Assembly: GCF_024170165.1 (NCBI RefSeq)
Contig: NZ_JALJXP010000007.1
Location: 62,001-126,000, forward strand
Direction: 5' to 3'
Length of the DNA: 64,000 bases
Origin: Pseudomonas nitroreducens
GTDB taxonomy: Bacteria > Pseudomonadota > Gammaproteobacteria > Pseudomonadales > Pseudomonadaceae
This document shows positions 33,829 through 43,269 of the stretch, piece by piece (the stretch's first letter is position 1; each line of letters begins with the position of its first letter). The position numbers and the translations under genes are program-made. Under the pieces are notes generated by a model that did not search any database, was not told where the DNA came from, and was given only the letters and a program-made list of their open reading frames with translations.

Positions 33829-35141
33829 GCGCGCGCCTGTCCCTCGGCCTGCGCCTGAGCCTGCTGTTCGCCGCTTGCACTGCCGCGGTGTCGCTGCTGG
33901 CGGGGATCATCTTCAGCCGCGCCAGCGAAGCCCACTTCATCGAGCTGGATCATCAGTTGATGGCCGGCAAGCTGGCGATCTTCCGCGACGTGCTGGGCGA
34001 TGTTCGCGGCCCGGAACAATTGCCCCCGCACACCGCGGAACTGCGCCGCGAGCTGCGTCGCCATCCCGACCTCGGCCTGCGCCTGCAGGGGCCCGATGGC
34101 CAGTCCTGGTTCTGGCAGTTGCCGGCAATGAACATGAGCAGCGACGAAGCCCCCACCTACCGCGAGCTGCAAGCCCCGCTGGACGCCGGTCAGCCCGGGG
34201 GCCCGCAACTGACGCTGATCCTCGACATCACCCACCACCAGCATTTCCTGCAACGCATGCAGCGGCTGATCTGGATGACCATGGGTTTCTCCGCCCTGGC
34301 TACCGCCCTGCTCGGCGCCTGGGCCGCCCGTGCCAGCCTGCGCCCGCTGCGACGCATGAGCGAGGTGGCGGCGCAGGTCAGCGCGCACTCGCTGACCACC
34401 CGTCTGGACGCCGGGCAGATGCCGCAGGAACTGCGCGGCCTGGCCGGCGAGCTGAACGCCATGCTGGCGCGCCTGGAAGAAGCCTTCCAGCGTCTGTCGG
34501 CGTTCTCCGCCGACATCGCCCACGAACTGCGCACGCCGCTGACCGGGCTGCTGACCCAGACCCAGGTGGTGCTGTCGCGCTCGCGCGGCCTGGAGGACTA
34601 CCGCGAGGCGCTGCACGGCAACCTGGAAGAGCTGGAGCGGCTGACCGCGATGGTCAACGACATGCTGTTCCTCGCCAAGGCCGACCATGGCCTGCTCACG
34701 CCCAGCAGCCAGCCGCTGGATTTGGCCGGCGAGGTGGACGAGTTGCTGGAGTTCTACGGGCCGCTGGCGGAAGAAAAATCCATTGCCCTGGAGCGCGCCG
34801 GCGAGCTGTCGGTGCAGGGCGACCGCGCGCTGCTGCGCCGGGTGCTGGCCAACCTGCTGGACAACGCCCTGCGCTTCACTGCGGACGGCGGGCAGATTCG
34901 CGTACGCCTGGAGCCGGGCCGCCTGAGCGTGGAGAACCCGGGGCGGGAGATTCCCGCCGAACGCCTGCCGCGCCTGTTCGACCGTTTCTATCGCGCCGAC
35001 CCGGCCCGTCGCGAAGGCCAGGGGGAGCATGCCGGGCTGGGGCTGGCGATCTGCCGTTCCATCGTCCGCGCCCATGGCGGGGAGATTCGCTGCGAGTCGG
35101 CGCAGGGGTGGACGCGGTTCGTTATCGAGTTTCCGCAGTAA
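33825..35141 (+). CDS. copS: Copper sensor histidine kinase CopS
   Basis: The product has 438 residues. Two membrane helices flank a periplasmic domain (about 35-150), followed by HAMP ([19 protein letters not shown]). The dimerisation helix has the phospho-His in [16 protein letters not shown], and the ATPase domain has NLLDNALRF and [17 protein letters not shown]. The periplasmic domain contains scattered His and Met (HHQHFLQRM near the second helix) that could sense copper. CopS controls CopR phosphorylation. A REP-type palindrome follows the stop. Confidence 0.93.
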   Translation: MSARLSLGLRLSLLFAACTAAVSLLAGIIFSRASEAHFIELDHQLMAGKLAIFRDVLGDVRGPEQLPPHTAELRRELRRHPDLGLRLQGPDGQSWFWQLPAMNMSSDEAPTYRELQAPLDAGQPGGPQLTLILDITHHQHFLQRMQRLIWMTMGFSALATALLGAWAARASLRPLRRMSEVAAQVSAHSLTTRLDAGQMPQELRGLAGELNAMLARLEEAFQRLSAFSADIAHELRTPLTGLLTQTQVVLSRSRGLEDYREALHGNLEELERLTAMVNDMLFLAKADHGLLTPSSQPLDLAGEVDELLEFYGPLAEEKSIALERAGELSVQGDRALLRRVLANLLDNALRFTADGGQIRVRLEPGRLSVENPGREIPAERLPRLFDRFYRADPARREGQGEHAGLGLAICRSIVRAHGGEIRCESAQGWTRFVIEFPQ

Positions 35142-35148
35142 CGCTTTT

Positions 35149-35242
35149 TGTAGGAGCGAGGGGGACGCCCAGTTCTTGCTTGCGAACGGACTCACCGGCA
35201 GCTCCAGCGTTGGGCGGGTTCGCGAGCAAGCTCGCTCCTACA
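35149..35242. repeat. REP-type palindrome, class TTCGCGAGCAAGC
   Basis: TGTAGGAGCGAGGGGGACGC and CTTGCTTGCGAAC on the left pair with GGTTCGCGAGCAAGCTCGC and TCCTACA on the right. It is the mirror arrangement of the copy at 384-470. Confidence 0.8.
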
Positions 35243-35275
35243 AGGGGACTCACCCGCCGCGAAATGTCAGAAAAG

Positions 35276-35302
35276 AAAAAGGCCCCAACCGGGGCCTTTT
35301 TC
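35276..35302. terminator. Bidirectional intrinsic terminator
   Basis: AAAAAGGCCCC-AACC-GGGGCCTTTTTC lies between copS and the convergent ABC permease gene. Confidence 0.92.
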
Positions 35303-35320
35303 ATCAACGCGACGAAGCGC

Positions 35321-36100
35321 TCACTGCCGCATGCCGCGCCCGCTCACCAGCAGGCGCACGCAGAAGAGGTACAGCAGCACGGTCGCCACCAGCATGAAGA
35401 CCACCGCCGTGCCGATACGGATGTCGGACACGCCGAGGATGCCGTAGCGGAAGGCGTTGACCATGTGCAGGATCGGGTTGGCCAGCGACACGGTCTGCCA
35501 GAACGGCGGCAGCAGCGTGATCGAGTAGAACACCCCGCCCAGGTAGGTCAGCGGTGTCAGCACGAAGGTCGGGACGATAGAGATGTCGTCGAAGTTGCGC
35601 GCGAACACCGCGTTGACGAAACCGCCCATGGAGAAGATCCCCGCGGTCAGCACCACCACCAGCACGGTGATGCCCAGGTGGTGGATCTGCAGGTCGGTGA
35701 AGAACAGCGACAGGATGGTGACGATCACGCCCACCGCCAGCCCGCGCAGCACGCCGCCGCAGACGAAGCCCAGGAGGATGGTGTGCGGCGACACCGGCGA
35801 CACCAGCAGTTCCTCGATGTTGCGCTGGAACTTGCTGCCGAAGAAGCTCGACACCACGTTGCCGTAGGAGTTGGTGATCACCGACATCATGATCAGCCCC
35901 GGCACGATGTACTGCATGTAGGTGAAGCCACCCATGTCGCCGATCTGCCGGCCGATCAGGTTGCCGAAGATGACGAAGTACAGAACCATGGTGATCGCCG
36001 GCGGCAGCAGGGTCTGCGGCCAGATGCGCAGGAAGCGGCGGACTTCGCGGTAGACGATGGTGTTGAGGGCGACCCAGTTGGCGCGCAGTTCGTGACTCAT
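35321..36100 (-). CDS. ABC-2 type exporter permease (YadH-like)
   Basis: The product has 259 residues and six predicted membrane helices. It starts NTIVYREVRRFLRIWPQTLL and has the ABC-2 signature around GVFYSITLLPPFWQ and NPILHMVNAFRYG. It pairs with the upstream ATPase gene, which it overlaps by ATGA, to form a two-gene exporter of the YadGH type. The substrate is unknown. It is unrelated in orientation to the copper genes on its right-hand end. Confidence 0.92.
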   Translation of the reverse strand: MSHELRANWVALNTIVYREVRRFLRIWPQTLLPPAITMVLYFVIFGNLIGRQIGDMGGFTYMQYIVPGLIMMSVITNSYGNVVSSFFGSKFQRNIEELLVSPVSPHTILLGFVCGGVLRGLAVGVIVTILSLFFTDLQIHHLGITVLVVVLTAGIFSMGGFVNAVFARNFDDISIVPTFVLTPLTYLGGVFYSITLLPPFWQTVSLANPILHMVNAFRYGILGVSDIRIGTAVVFMLVATVLLYLFCVRLLVSGRGMRQ

Positions 36101-37029
36101 ACCGCCACCTTCGACAGATTCTTCTCCACCAGCGACACGAACAGTTCCTCCAGGCGGTTGCTCTTGTTGCGCAGGCTCAGCACCTGCAGGCCCTGGGCGT
36201 TGAGCTGGACGAACAGCCCGTTGATGCCCAGCGACTTGTCCACCTGCACTTCCAGCGTGTGGTCATCCACCAGCCGCACCGGGTAGCCGTCCAGCTTCGG
36301 CGCCGCGCTCAGGGTGCCTTGCAGGTCAAGGTAGAAGGTCTCCACGTGCAGCTTGTTCAGCAGCTTGCGCATGCTGGTGTTCTCCACGATGGTGCCGTGG
36401 TCGATGATCGCGATGTTGCGGCACAGCTGCTCGGCCTCCTCCAGGTAGTGCGTGGTGAGGATGATGCTGATGCCTTCCTGGTTGAGTTCGGTGAGGAAGT
36501 TCCACATCGAGCGACGCAGCTCGATGTCCACCCCGGCGGTGGGCTCGTCAAGGATCAGCAGGCGCGGCTCGTGCACCAGCGCGCGGGCGATCATCAGGCG
36601 ACGCTTCATGCCGCCGGAAAGCTCGCGCGAGGCGGAGTTGCGCTTGTCCCACAGGCCCAGCTGGGTCAGGTACTTCTCGGCGCGGCCCTTGGCCACGCTC
36701 ATCGGGATGCCGTAGTAGCCGGCCTGGGTGACGACAATGTCGAACACCTTCTCGAACTGGTTGAAGTTGAACTCCTGGGGCACCACGCCCAAGCAGCGCT
36801 TCAAGCCGTACGGGTCCTTGTCCAGATCATGGCCGAACACGTTGACCGTGCCGCTGGTCTTGTTCACCAGGGTGGAGAGGATGCCGATGGTGGTGGATTT
36901 GCCGGCACCGTTGGGGCCCAGCAAGGCAAAGAAATCGCCCTCGGCGACGTCCAGATCGATGCCCTTGAGGGCCTGGAAGCCGTTGCCGTAGGTCTTCGTC
37001 AGTTGACGGATGGACAGCGCGGAACTCAT
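36097..37029 (-). CDS. ABC exporter ATP-binding protein (YadG-like)
   Basis: The product has 310 residues from ATG 37029 (MSSALSIRQLTKTYG); the longer upstream frame has no ABC similarity. Walker A is GPNGAGKST, the signature is LSGGMKRRLMIARAL, Walker B is LLILDEPTAGVD, and the His switch is LTTHYLEEAEQL. A C-terminal region of about 90 residues follows. It energises the ABC-2 permease encoded by the overlapping gene. Confidence 0.94.
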   Translation of the reverse strand: MSSALSIRQLTKTYGNGFQALKGIDLDVAEGDFFALLGPNGAGKSTTIGILSTLVNKTSGTVNVFGHDLDKDPYGLKRCLGVVPQEFNFNQFEKVFDIVVTQAGYYGIPMSVAKGRAEKYLTQLGLWDKRNSASRELSGGMKRRLMIARALVHEPRLLILDEPTAGVDIELRRSMWNFLTELNQEGISIILTTHYLEEAEQLCRNIAIIDHGTIVENTSMRKLLNKLHVETFYLDLQGTLSAAPKLDGYPVRLVDDHTLEVQVDKSLGINGLFVQLNAQGLQVLSLRNKSNRLEELFVSLVEKNLSKVAV

Positions 37030-37135
37030 GGGTATTCCCGTTGCAAGTCGGTGGAAAGACGCATGTCTTTGGAAAAAGGCCTGCTTGATAAGGGTACGCC
37101 GCGAGGATTGCAACCTCCGCGGCACGCGCAGGCAT

Positions 37136-37753
37136 TCAGGTCAGATCGGTCATCACCGCATTACGGTAGGCCGAGCGCGCCTTCAGGCGTTCGTACCAGG
37201 CCTGAAGATGCGGCTGTGCCGGGCGCTCGATGGGCATTTCGAACCAAGCATAGATGAAGCTGCCCAGCGGTATGTCGCCCATGCCGAATTGTTCGCCGCT
37301 GAGGTACGGCTGCTTCGCCAGCGCCGCCTCAGGGACCGCCAGCAGAGCCACGCAGGTATCGATGGCGGCCTGGATGGCGGCGGCATCGCGTTGCTCCGGC
37401 GGGGTGCGCAGGGTACCCCAGAACACGGTGCGGAACGGCGCGGCAAAGGACGAGGTGGTCCAGTCCATCCACTTCTCGGTGCTGGCACGCTGCTGCAGGT
37501 CCTGCGGGTAGAGGTCCGGGGCATAGCGCGCGGCGAGGTAGCGGACGATGGCGTTGGATTCCCAGAGAACGAAGCCTTCGTCGTCCAGGGTCGGCACCAC
37601 ACCGTTGGGGTTCAGTGCACGATACGGCGCCTCGTTGACCAGGCCGAACGCTCCGCCGGCGTCGATCCGCTCATAGGCCAGGCCGGCCTCTTCCGCGCAC
37701 CAGAGCGCCTTGCGCACGTTGGAGGAATTCTTCCGGCCCCAGATCTTGAGCAT
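37136..37753 (-). CDS. Glutathione S-transferase family protein
   Basis: The product has 205 residues. The thioredoxin-like N-terminal domain has LKIWGRKNSSNVRKALWCAE with the catalytic Ser candidate and the cis-Pro/SNAI segment VVPTLDDEGFVLWESNAIVRY. The helical C-terminal domain has the GDIPLGSF N-capping motif. It is likely a cytoplasmic detoxification enzyme with unknown substrate. It lies between the ABC exporter and a transglutaminase-like gene, as in PAO1 from memory. Confidence 0.93.
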   Translation of the reverse strand: MLKIWGRKNSSNVRKALWCAEEAGLAYERIDAGGAFGLVNEAPYRALNPNGVVPTLDDEGFVLWESNAIVRYLAARYAPDLYPQDLQQRASTEKWMDWTTSSFAAPFRTVFWGTLRTPPEQRDAAAIQAAIDTCVALLAVPEAALAKQPYLSGEQFGMGDIPLGSFIYAWFEMPIERPAQPHLQAWYERLKARSAYRNAVMTDLT

Positions 37754-37915
37754 GCTGCGCCTCTCTTGTTGTCGTCATTCGATGGCATCGGTCGCGTGGA
37801 CGCGATTTCGGATGACGGCACCCTACCGGCTAAGGCGCCAGGAAAAAAGACACACGTACTGATGGTTACTATCGATTGCTTTCATGGGCGATTGCTTTCA
37901 CGGGAGCGATGGCTT

Positions 37916-38566
37916 TCAGGCTTCGCTGCGCATGTCACCGTCCAGCGGCGCGTCCTCGCCGGTGAACAGGTGCGGGTAGCACTGCTTGAGGTAGCCGAAG
38001 AAGAACTCCTCGGGCACATCGGGGAACTGGCCGTGATCGCGCAGGTACTCCATGTGCCGCTCGCCGCCGCGGTTGAACGGGTGGAAGACGCTGTCGTTGC
38101 GCCCGTCGAAATCCAGCGGCAGCACGCCGAAGGCCTCGCAGAGGCCGATGTCGAAGGCCGGTGTGGCCTTGACCCAGCGGCCTTCGAGGAACAACTCGGT
38201 GTAGCCATGCATGGCGAACACCTCGCTGCGCAGCAGCTCCAGCAGGCGCGGCGTGGCCAGGTGGTTCTTCACGTCGGCCAGGCCGATGCGCGCGGGGATG
38301 CCGCAATGCCGGGCGCAGGCCGCCAGCAACGTGGCCTTGGGCACGCAGTAGGATTGCCCGGCCTGCAGCGCATGGCTGGCCTTGAGGGTCTGCGGGTCGC
38401 GGCTGAACACGTAGGGGTTGTAGCGAATCTGGTCGCGCACCGCGTAATACAGGGCCACCGCCTGCTCCAGCGGAGTCCCGCCGTCGCCCCGGTGATTTAG
38501 AGCGAACTCGATTACCCCGGGGTGGTCACTATCAACGAAGCGGCTGGGCTTGAGGTAGGGCTGCAT
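37916..38566 (-). CDS. Transglutaminase-like cysteine protease-fold protein
   Basis: The product has 216 residues from ATG 38566 (MQPYLKPSRF), with GGAG 8 bases upstream. The catalytic triad of the transglutaminase-like superfamily is visible: Cys in GQSYCVPKATLLAA, His in MHGYTELFLEGRWV, and Asp in ATPAFDIGL. It has no signal peptide, so it should act in the cytoplasm as a peptidase, amidase or crosslinking enzyme; the substrate is unknown. It is separated from the GST gene by 162 bp. Confidence 0.88.
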   Translation of the reverse strand: MQPYLKPSRFVDSDHPGVIEFALNHRGDGGTPLEQAVALYYAVRDQIRYNPYVFSRDPQTLKASHALQAGQSYCVPKATLLAACARHCGIPARIGLADVKNHLATPRLLELLRSEVFAMHGYTELFLEGRWVKATPAFDIGLCEAFGVLPLDFDGRNDSVFHPFNRGGERHMEYLRDHGQFPDVPEEFFFGYLKQCYPHLFTGEDAPLDGDMRSEA

Positions 38567-38813
38567 GGCGTTGTCTCCGGGCGGTTCATCCTTGATGGCA
38601 CCCACAGTCTAACCAGCGCCGGCGCCTGCCCGACAAGGCAATCCGGCCAAGCTGTCCGGCCATGCGGCCATCGTTCCGATTCGGCCAGCTAAGCTTCCGG
38701 TGCATCGTGGAGGGAGCCCCACCGGGAATACCTGCCGCTGTGTTCGCGCACTCTCGTCACCAAGCCCACTCAGGCCTGTTTTCGCCGGGCTGGGCTGTCA
38801 TGGAGGAATCCGC

Positions 38814-41249
38814 ATGCTGCTCGTCTGGTTACTCGTCCTGATCCTCGGCGTCGCCTGGCTCGCGCACCGTCGCGCCGCGCCCCTGAAGGCACTCGGCATA
38901 GTCGCCGTGTACCTCGCACTGATGAGCCTGTTCAGCCACGCCCATGGCTGGATGGTGCTGTTGTGGCTGCTCTGGGCCGTGGTCGCGGTGACCATCCTGG
39001 CCACCGACCTGCGCCGCAGCCTGTTCACTTCACGGCTGTTCGCCTGGTTCAAGAAGACCCTGCCGCCGATGTCCGAGACCGAACGCGAGGCCATCGAGGC
39101 CGGCACCGTCTGGTGGGATGGCCAGCTGTTCAGCGGCCGCCCGGACTGGCACACGCTGCTGGGCTACCCCAAGGCGCAACTGACCGAGGAGGAACAGGCC
39201 TTCGTCGACGGCCCCACCGAGCAGCTGTGCGCGATGATCAACGACTACCAGGTCGGCAAGGACATGGACCTGCCGCCCGAGGCCTGGGCCTACATCAAGA
39301 GCCAGGGCTTCTTCGGCCTGATCATCCCGAAGGAATACGGCGGCAAGGGCTTCTCCGCCTTCGCCCACTCCCAGGTGGTGATGAAGCTCGCCACCCGCAG
39401 CGGCGACCTGGCCTCCACGGTGATGGTGCCCAACTCCCTCGGCCCGGCCGAACTGCTGCTGCACTACGGCACCGACGCCCAGCGCCAGCGCTACCTGCCG
39501 CGCCTGGCCACGGGCGACGAGATTCCCTGCTTCGCCCTGACCAGCCCGCAGGCCGGCTCCGATGCCGGCGGCATGACCGACGTCGGCGTGGTCTGCAAGG
39601 GCCAGTGGCAAGGCGAGGAAGTCATCGGCCTGCGCCTGACCTGGGAGAAGCGCTACATCACCCTCGGCCCAGTGGCCACCCTCCTCGGTCTGGCCTTCAA
39701 GTGCCATGACCCGGACCACCTGCTGGGCGAGGAAGAAGACCTCGGCATCACCCTGGCGCTGATCCCCACCGATACCGACGGCGTGCAGATCGGCCGGCGC
39801 CACGTCCCGCTGGGTGCCGCCTTCATGAACGGCCCGAACTCCGGCAAGGACGTGTTCGTGCCGCTGGACTACATCATCGGCGGCCAGGAAATGATCGGCA
39901 AAGGCTGGATGATGCTGATGAACTGCCTGTCGGTGGGCCGCTCGATCTCCCTGCCGGCGGTGGGCACCAGCGCCGCCAAGGCCGGCAGCTATGTCAGCGG
40001 CCGCTATGCACAGGTGCGCGAGCAGTTCAACGTACCGCTGTCGGCCTTCGAAGGCATCCAGGAAGCCCTCGCCCGTATCGGCGGCAACGCCTGGATGATG
40101 GACAGCGCGCGGATCCTCACCGCCAACGCGGTGGACCTGGGCGAGAAACCCTCGGTGCTCTCGGCGATCCTCAAGTACCACCTCACCGAACGCGGCCGCG
40201 AGTGCATCGCCCACGCCATGGATATCCACGGCGGCAAGGGCATCATCATGGGTCCGAACAACTACCTGGGCCGTTCCTGGCAGGCCGCGCCGATCTTCAT
40301 CACCGTCGAGGGCGCCAATATCCTCTCGCGCAACCTGATGATCTTCGGCCAGGGCGCCATCCGCTGCCATCCGTACGTGCTCAAGGAAATGGAACTGGCC
40401 CGCCGCGAGGACCAGGACCAGGCCGAACGCGAATTCGACGAACTACTGCTCAACCACATCGGCTTCGCCGTCAGCAACGCCGCCAGCAGCCTGCTGCTGG
40501 GCCTGGGCTTCGGCAGCTTCGACCAGGTGCCGGGCGACCGCATCAGCCGCCCGTACTACCGCGCGCTGAACCGCCTGGCCGCGTCCTTCGCCCTGCTCGC
40601 CGACTTCAGCATGATGATGCTCGGCGGCGAACTGAAGCGCCGCGAGCGCCTCTCCGCGCGCCTGGGCGATGCGCTGAGCCACCTCTACCTGGGCTCCGCC
40701 GCGCTCAAGCGCTACCACGATCTGGACAATCCGGATTACCTGCACCCGCTGCTGTGCTGGGCCATGGAGGAAAACCTGGAGAAGGCCGAAGCCGCCCTGG
40801 CCGACCTGATCGACAACTTCCCCAACCGCGCCTTCGCCTGCCTGCTGCGCGTGCTGGTGCTGCCGCTGGGCCGTCGCCACCGCGGCCCGAGCGACACGCT
40901 GGATGCGGAGATTGCCGAAATCCTCGGACGCCCGCTCAGCGACCCGGCGCTGCAGGCGATCCTCGCCGGCGCGCACCTGCCCACCGGCGCGGACGATCCA
41001 GTCGCCAAGCTCACCTTCGCCTACGACCAGCTCGCCGCCGCAGCGCCCCTGCAGAAGAAGCTGCACAAGGCGCTGAAGGAGCACGGCGTCAATCCCAAGC
41101 CGGGGCAGTCGCCCATCGATGCCGCCGTCGAGGCCGGTGTGCTGGAGGCCGCGGAAGCAGAAATCCTGCACGCCGCCGAGCACGCGCGCCGCGCCGTGAT
41201 CGACGTGGATGACTTCTCCAAGGAGGAACTGGCCGGCAAGGCCGGGTGA
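38814..41249 (+). CDS. fadE: Acyl-CoA dehydrogenase FadE
   Basis: The product has 811 residues from ATG 38814, preceded by GGAGGA; this length matches E. coli FadE (814). Two or three N-terminal membrane helices (about 1-70) precede the acyl-CoA dehydrogenase fold: SQGFFGLIIPKEYGGKGFSA, CFALTSPQAGSDAGGM, and AMDIHGGKGIIMGPNNYLGR. A FadE-specific C-terminal extension (about 580-811) follows. It performs the first oxidation step of fatty acid beta-oxidation at the membrane, passing electrons to ETF. Confidence 0.95.
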   Translation: MLLVWLLVLILGVAWLAHRRAAPLKALGIVAVYLALMSLFSHAHGWMVLLWLLWAVVAVTILATDLRRSLFTSRLFAWFKKTLPPMSETEREAIEAGTVWWDGQLFSGRPDWHTLLGYPKAQLTEEEQAFVDGPTEQLCAMINDYQVGKDMDLPPEAWAYIKSQGFFGLIIPKEYGGKGFSAFAHSQVVMKLATRSGDLASTVMVPNSLGPAELLLHYGTDAQRQRYLPRLATGDEIPCFALTSPQAGSDAGGMTDVGVVCKGQWQGEEVIGLRLTWEKRYITLGPVATLLGLAFKCHDPDHLLGEEEDLGITLALIPTDTDGVQIGRRHVPLGAAFMNGPNSGKDVFVPLDYIIGGQEMIGKGWMMLMNCLSVGRSISLPAVGTSAAKAGSYVSGRYAQVREQFNVPLSAFEGIQEALARIGGNAWMMDSARILTANAVDLGEKPSVLSAILKYHLTERGRECIAHAMDIHGGKGIIMGPNNYLGRSWQAAPIFITVEGANILSRNLMIFGQGAIRCHPYVLKEMELARREDQDQAEREFDELLLNHIGFAVSNAASSLLLGLGFGSFDQVPGDRISRPYYRALNRLAASFALLADFSMMMLGGELKRRERLSARLGDALSHLYLGSAALKRYHDLDNPDYLHPLLCWAMEENLEKAEAALADLIDNFPNRAFACLLRVLVLPLGRRHRGPSDTLDAEIAEILGRPLSDPALQAILAGAHLPTGADDPVAKLTFAYDQLAAAAPLQKKLHKALKEHGVNPKPGQSPIDAAVEAGVLEAAEAEILHAAEHARRAVIDVDDFSKEELAGKAG

Positions 41250-41268
41250 TCCTTAGCCTCCACGCACA

Positions 41269-41292
41269 GGGCGCCTTCTGGCGCCCTTTTTT
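41269..41292 (+). terminator. Intrinsic terminator after fadE
   Basis: GGGCGCC-TTCT-GGCGCCC is followed by six T. Confidence 0.93.
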
Positions 41293-41365
41293 CTCCGACG
41301 CACAGCAATGCCTGCCCCGGCTATCAGGTGCACACTGAAGGCATCACCGTCATGGAGAACCGCCC

Positions 41366-41779
41366 ATGCGTCGAACCATCCTCCTGCTGCTCGCACTGCT
41401 GGCTGGCAGCGCCCACGCCGATCCCTGGCTCTACCCCAGCCGGCCGCGTCCTGCTCCGGCACCCAGCCCGGTCATCGACCCGATCCAGCAACAGCAGGAC
41501 AGCCTGCGCCGCCAGCAGCAGATTCGGCAGAACCAGCTGGACAGCCAGCGCCTGAACTACGAGGACCAGCGCCTGCAGATGCAGCAGCAGGACCTGCAAC
41601 GCCAGCAGGACAACCAGCGACGCTGGAACGAACAGCGCCGGCAGAGCGACCAGATGATCCAGCGGCAGAGGAATGAGCTGCAGCAGGACCAGCTGCAACA
41701 GCAGCAGCGGATCCTCGACCAGCAACGCCAGCAGATCGACAACCAGCGCCGGCAGATCCAGATGCGCCCGCTCCGCTGA
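41366..41779 (+). CDS. Gln-rich periplasmic coiled-coil protein
   Basis: The product has 137 residues with GGAG before ATG 41366. The signal peptide MRRTILLLLALLAGSAHA is followed by a Pro-rich stretch and then about 95 residues made mostly of Gln, Arg, Asp and Leu (RQQQIRQNQLDSQRL, LQQQQRILDQQRQQID). The pattern suggests one continuous amphipathic helix that could form an extended coiled coil in the periplasm. I do not recognise a named family. Such proteins can act as chaperones or envelope spacers, but no function can be assigned. Confidence 0.75.
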   Translation: MRRTILLLLALLAGSAHADPWLYPSRPRPAPAPSPVIDPIQQQQDSLRRQQQIRQNQLDSQRLNYEDQRLQMQQQDLQRQQDNQRRWNEQRRQSDQMIQRQRNELQQDQLQQQQRILDQQRQQIDNQRRQIQMRPLR

Positions 41780-41851
41780 TCGTCCCGGCGGCAGCGACGG
41801 CGAAACCCGATATACTCCCCGGCCGTTTGCACACAGCTCCAGAGGAATCCC

Positions 41852-42262
41852 ATGGCCAGCGCCTATCTCGATCACCATATCGCCCTGCTCAACCACCTGC
41901 GCATGATCCTTGGCGCCCTGGGCGAAGCCGAGCAGGTTCCCGAGGACAACCACGGCCTGTTCCTCGAGCGCTTCGACGAGCTGCTGGTGGAGCTGCCCCG
42001 CGACCCGGAAGGTGCGCAGTACCTGGGCCAGGACCTGATCAGCCAGATTTTCCACCGCTACCCGCAGATCGCCCACCTGATTCCGCGCGACCTGCTGTGG
42101 TTCTTCGGCGGCGACTGCCTGCACTACATGCCCGACGAGGAACTGCAGATGTACCAGCAGCTCGACGAGCGCCGCTTCGAGGCCGAAGAAACGGGCGAGC
42201 CCTTCGACTGGAACGCCGAGAAGCGCCTGCTGGCCCTGCCGGACGACACGCCCAAGCACTGA
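41852..42262 (+). CDS. Conserved hypothetical protein (PA2817-type)
   Basis: The product has 136 residues with AGGAAT before ATG 41852. It is acidic and helical, with no signal peptide or membrane helix. Distinct segments are YLDHHIALLNHLRMILGAL, YPQIAHLIPRDLLWFFGGDC and YQQLDERRFEAEE. Its place before the tRNA-Gly cluster matches a conserved hypothetical gene in PAO1 (from memory PA2817). Its function is unknown. Confidence 0.85.
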   Translation: MASAYLDHHIALLNHLRMILGALGEAEQVPEDNHGLFLERFDELLVELPRDPEGAQYLGQDLISQIFHRYPQIAHLIPRDLLWFFGGDCLHYMPDEELQMYQQLDERRFEAEETGEPFDWNAEKRLLALPDDTPKH

Positions 42263-42504
42263 AATCCCCCCGCCGCAGCGCTTGTCGCCGCGTCGCGGAC
42301 CTTCTGTCCAGCGCTGCACCCGGCGCACTTCGACCGTCCCGACCGGCTGCAGGCTCTCTCCGACACCAGCGACCTGTTCACTCGCCCGGGTTGTACCGGG
42401 CGCCGCGCTGATCAGACTTATCATCCACCTGCTGGTAACCGGGCACCTGCGGGTACGCCGCGAGGAACAGCCGGCTGTCGCGCAACCCCAGGCCCCGGAA
42501 ACGC
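42263..42504 (+). other. Intergenic stretch with coding-like fragments (possible gene remnant)
   Basis: No complete gene is present. One frame reads CPALHPAHFDRPDRLQALSD and another reads ALIRLIIHLLVTGHLRVRRE, the latter like a membrane segment. They are in different frames and lack starts. PAO1 has extra genes near this site, so this could be an eroded gene. Confidence 0.3.
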
Positions 42505-42531
42505 AAAAAGCCCGCTGTAAGCGGGCTTTTT
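42505..42531. terminator. Intrinsic terminator before the tRNA cluster
   Basis: AAAAAGCCCGC-TGTAA-GCGGGCTTTTT has A and T runs on both sides and can stop transcription from both directions. Confidence 0.92.
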
Positions 42532-42555
42532 CATGGATGGATTGTCCAGTGCAAA

Positions 42556-42585
42556 CGAAAACGCCGCCCATCAGGGCGGCGTTTC
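42556..42585 (-). terminator. Hairpin after the last tRNA-Gly gene
   Basis: CGAAAACGCCGCCC-ATCA-GGGCGGCGTTTCG is a strong stem with a TTTT run on the minus strand, directly downstream of tRNA-Gly 3 of the operon. Confidence 0.8.
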
Positions 42586-42590
42586 GATTC

Positions 42591-42666
<76 letters not shown>

Positions 42667-42705
42667 ATCAACTTGCTGTAACCTTCAGCTTTCACCGGAG
42701 GTTAA

Positions 42706-42735
42706 CGAAAACGCCGTCCTGATGGACGGCGTTTC
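42706..42735 (-). terminator. Duplicated hairpin between tRNA-Gly copies
   Basis: CGAAAACGCCGTCC-TGAT-GGACGGCGTTTCG is a near copy of the terminal hairpin, located inside the tRNA operon. It probably arose with the tRNA duplication and may serve in processing or partial termination. Confidence 0.65.
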
Positions 42736-42740
42736 GATTT

Positions 42741-42816
<76 letters not shown>

Positions 42817-42900
42817 AGCAACTTGTTGCAACCTTCAGCTTTCGCCGAAGGGTAACGCCATTTCATCTTTCGCTCACCGCCGTGGCGATGATCGAGAATC

Positions 42901-42976
<76 letters not shown>

Positions 42977-42978
42977 AA

Positions 42979-43054
42979 TGGCGTCCCCTAGGGGACTCGA
43001 ACCCCTGTTACCGCCGTGAAAGGGCGGTGTCCTAGGCCACTAGACGAAGGGGAC
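42979..43054 (-). tRNA. tRNA-Glu (TTC)
   Basis: The minus strand gives GTCCCCTTCGTCTAGTGG at the 5' end, anticodon TTC in CCTTTCAC, the T-loop GGGGTTCGAACCCC and a CCA end, 76 nt in all. It is the first gene of the operon, 2 bp from the first tRNA-Gly. Confidence 0.98.
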
Positions 43055-43126
43055 GCGGCCCGGAACTTAACATCTTTCCGACTTCAGCGCTCTGGCAGTT
43101 CTGCGTTTCGCGTCGAAGTGGCGCGC

Positions 43127-43155
43127 ATTCTAGGGACGCTTTGGAAAGTCGTCAA
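43127..43155 (-). promoter_or_regulatory. Strong sigma70 promoter of the tRNA operon
   Basis: On the minus strand TTGACG, a 17-bp spacer and TAGAAT are followed by a GC-rich discriminator (GCGCGCC), typical of stringently controlled stable-RNA promoters. An A/T-rich element lies just upstream (43166-43200). Confidence 0.85.
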
Positions 43156-43269
43156 CCCTCCAGAGAAATATTTTTTAAATCAAAGACTTCTGAGTAAAAA
43201 CTGAGCTGCCGCTATCAGCAGTATCACTAAGACATTACACTCGCGGAAAAACATCCGGAGCACTCCACG

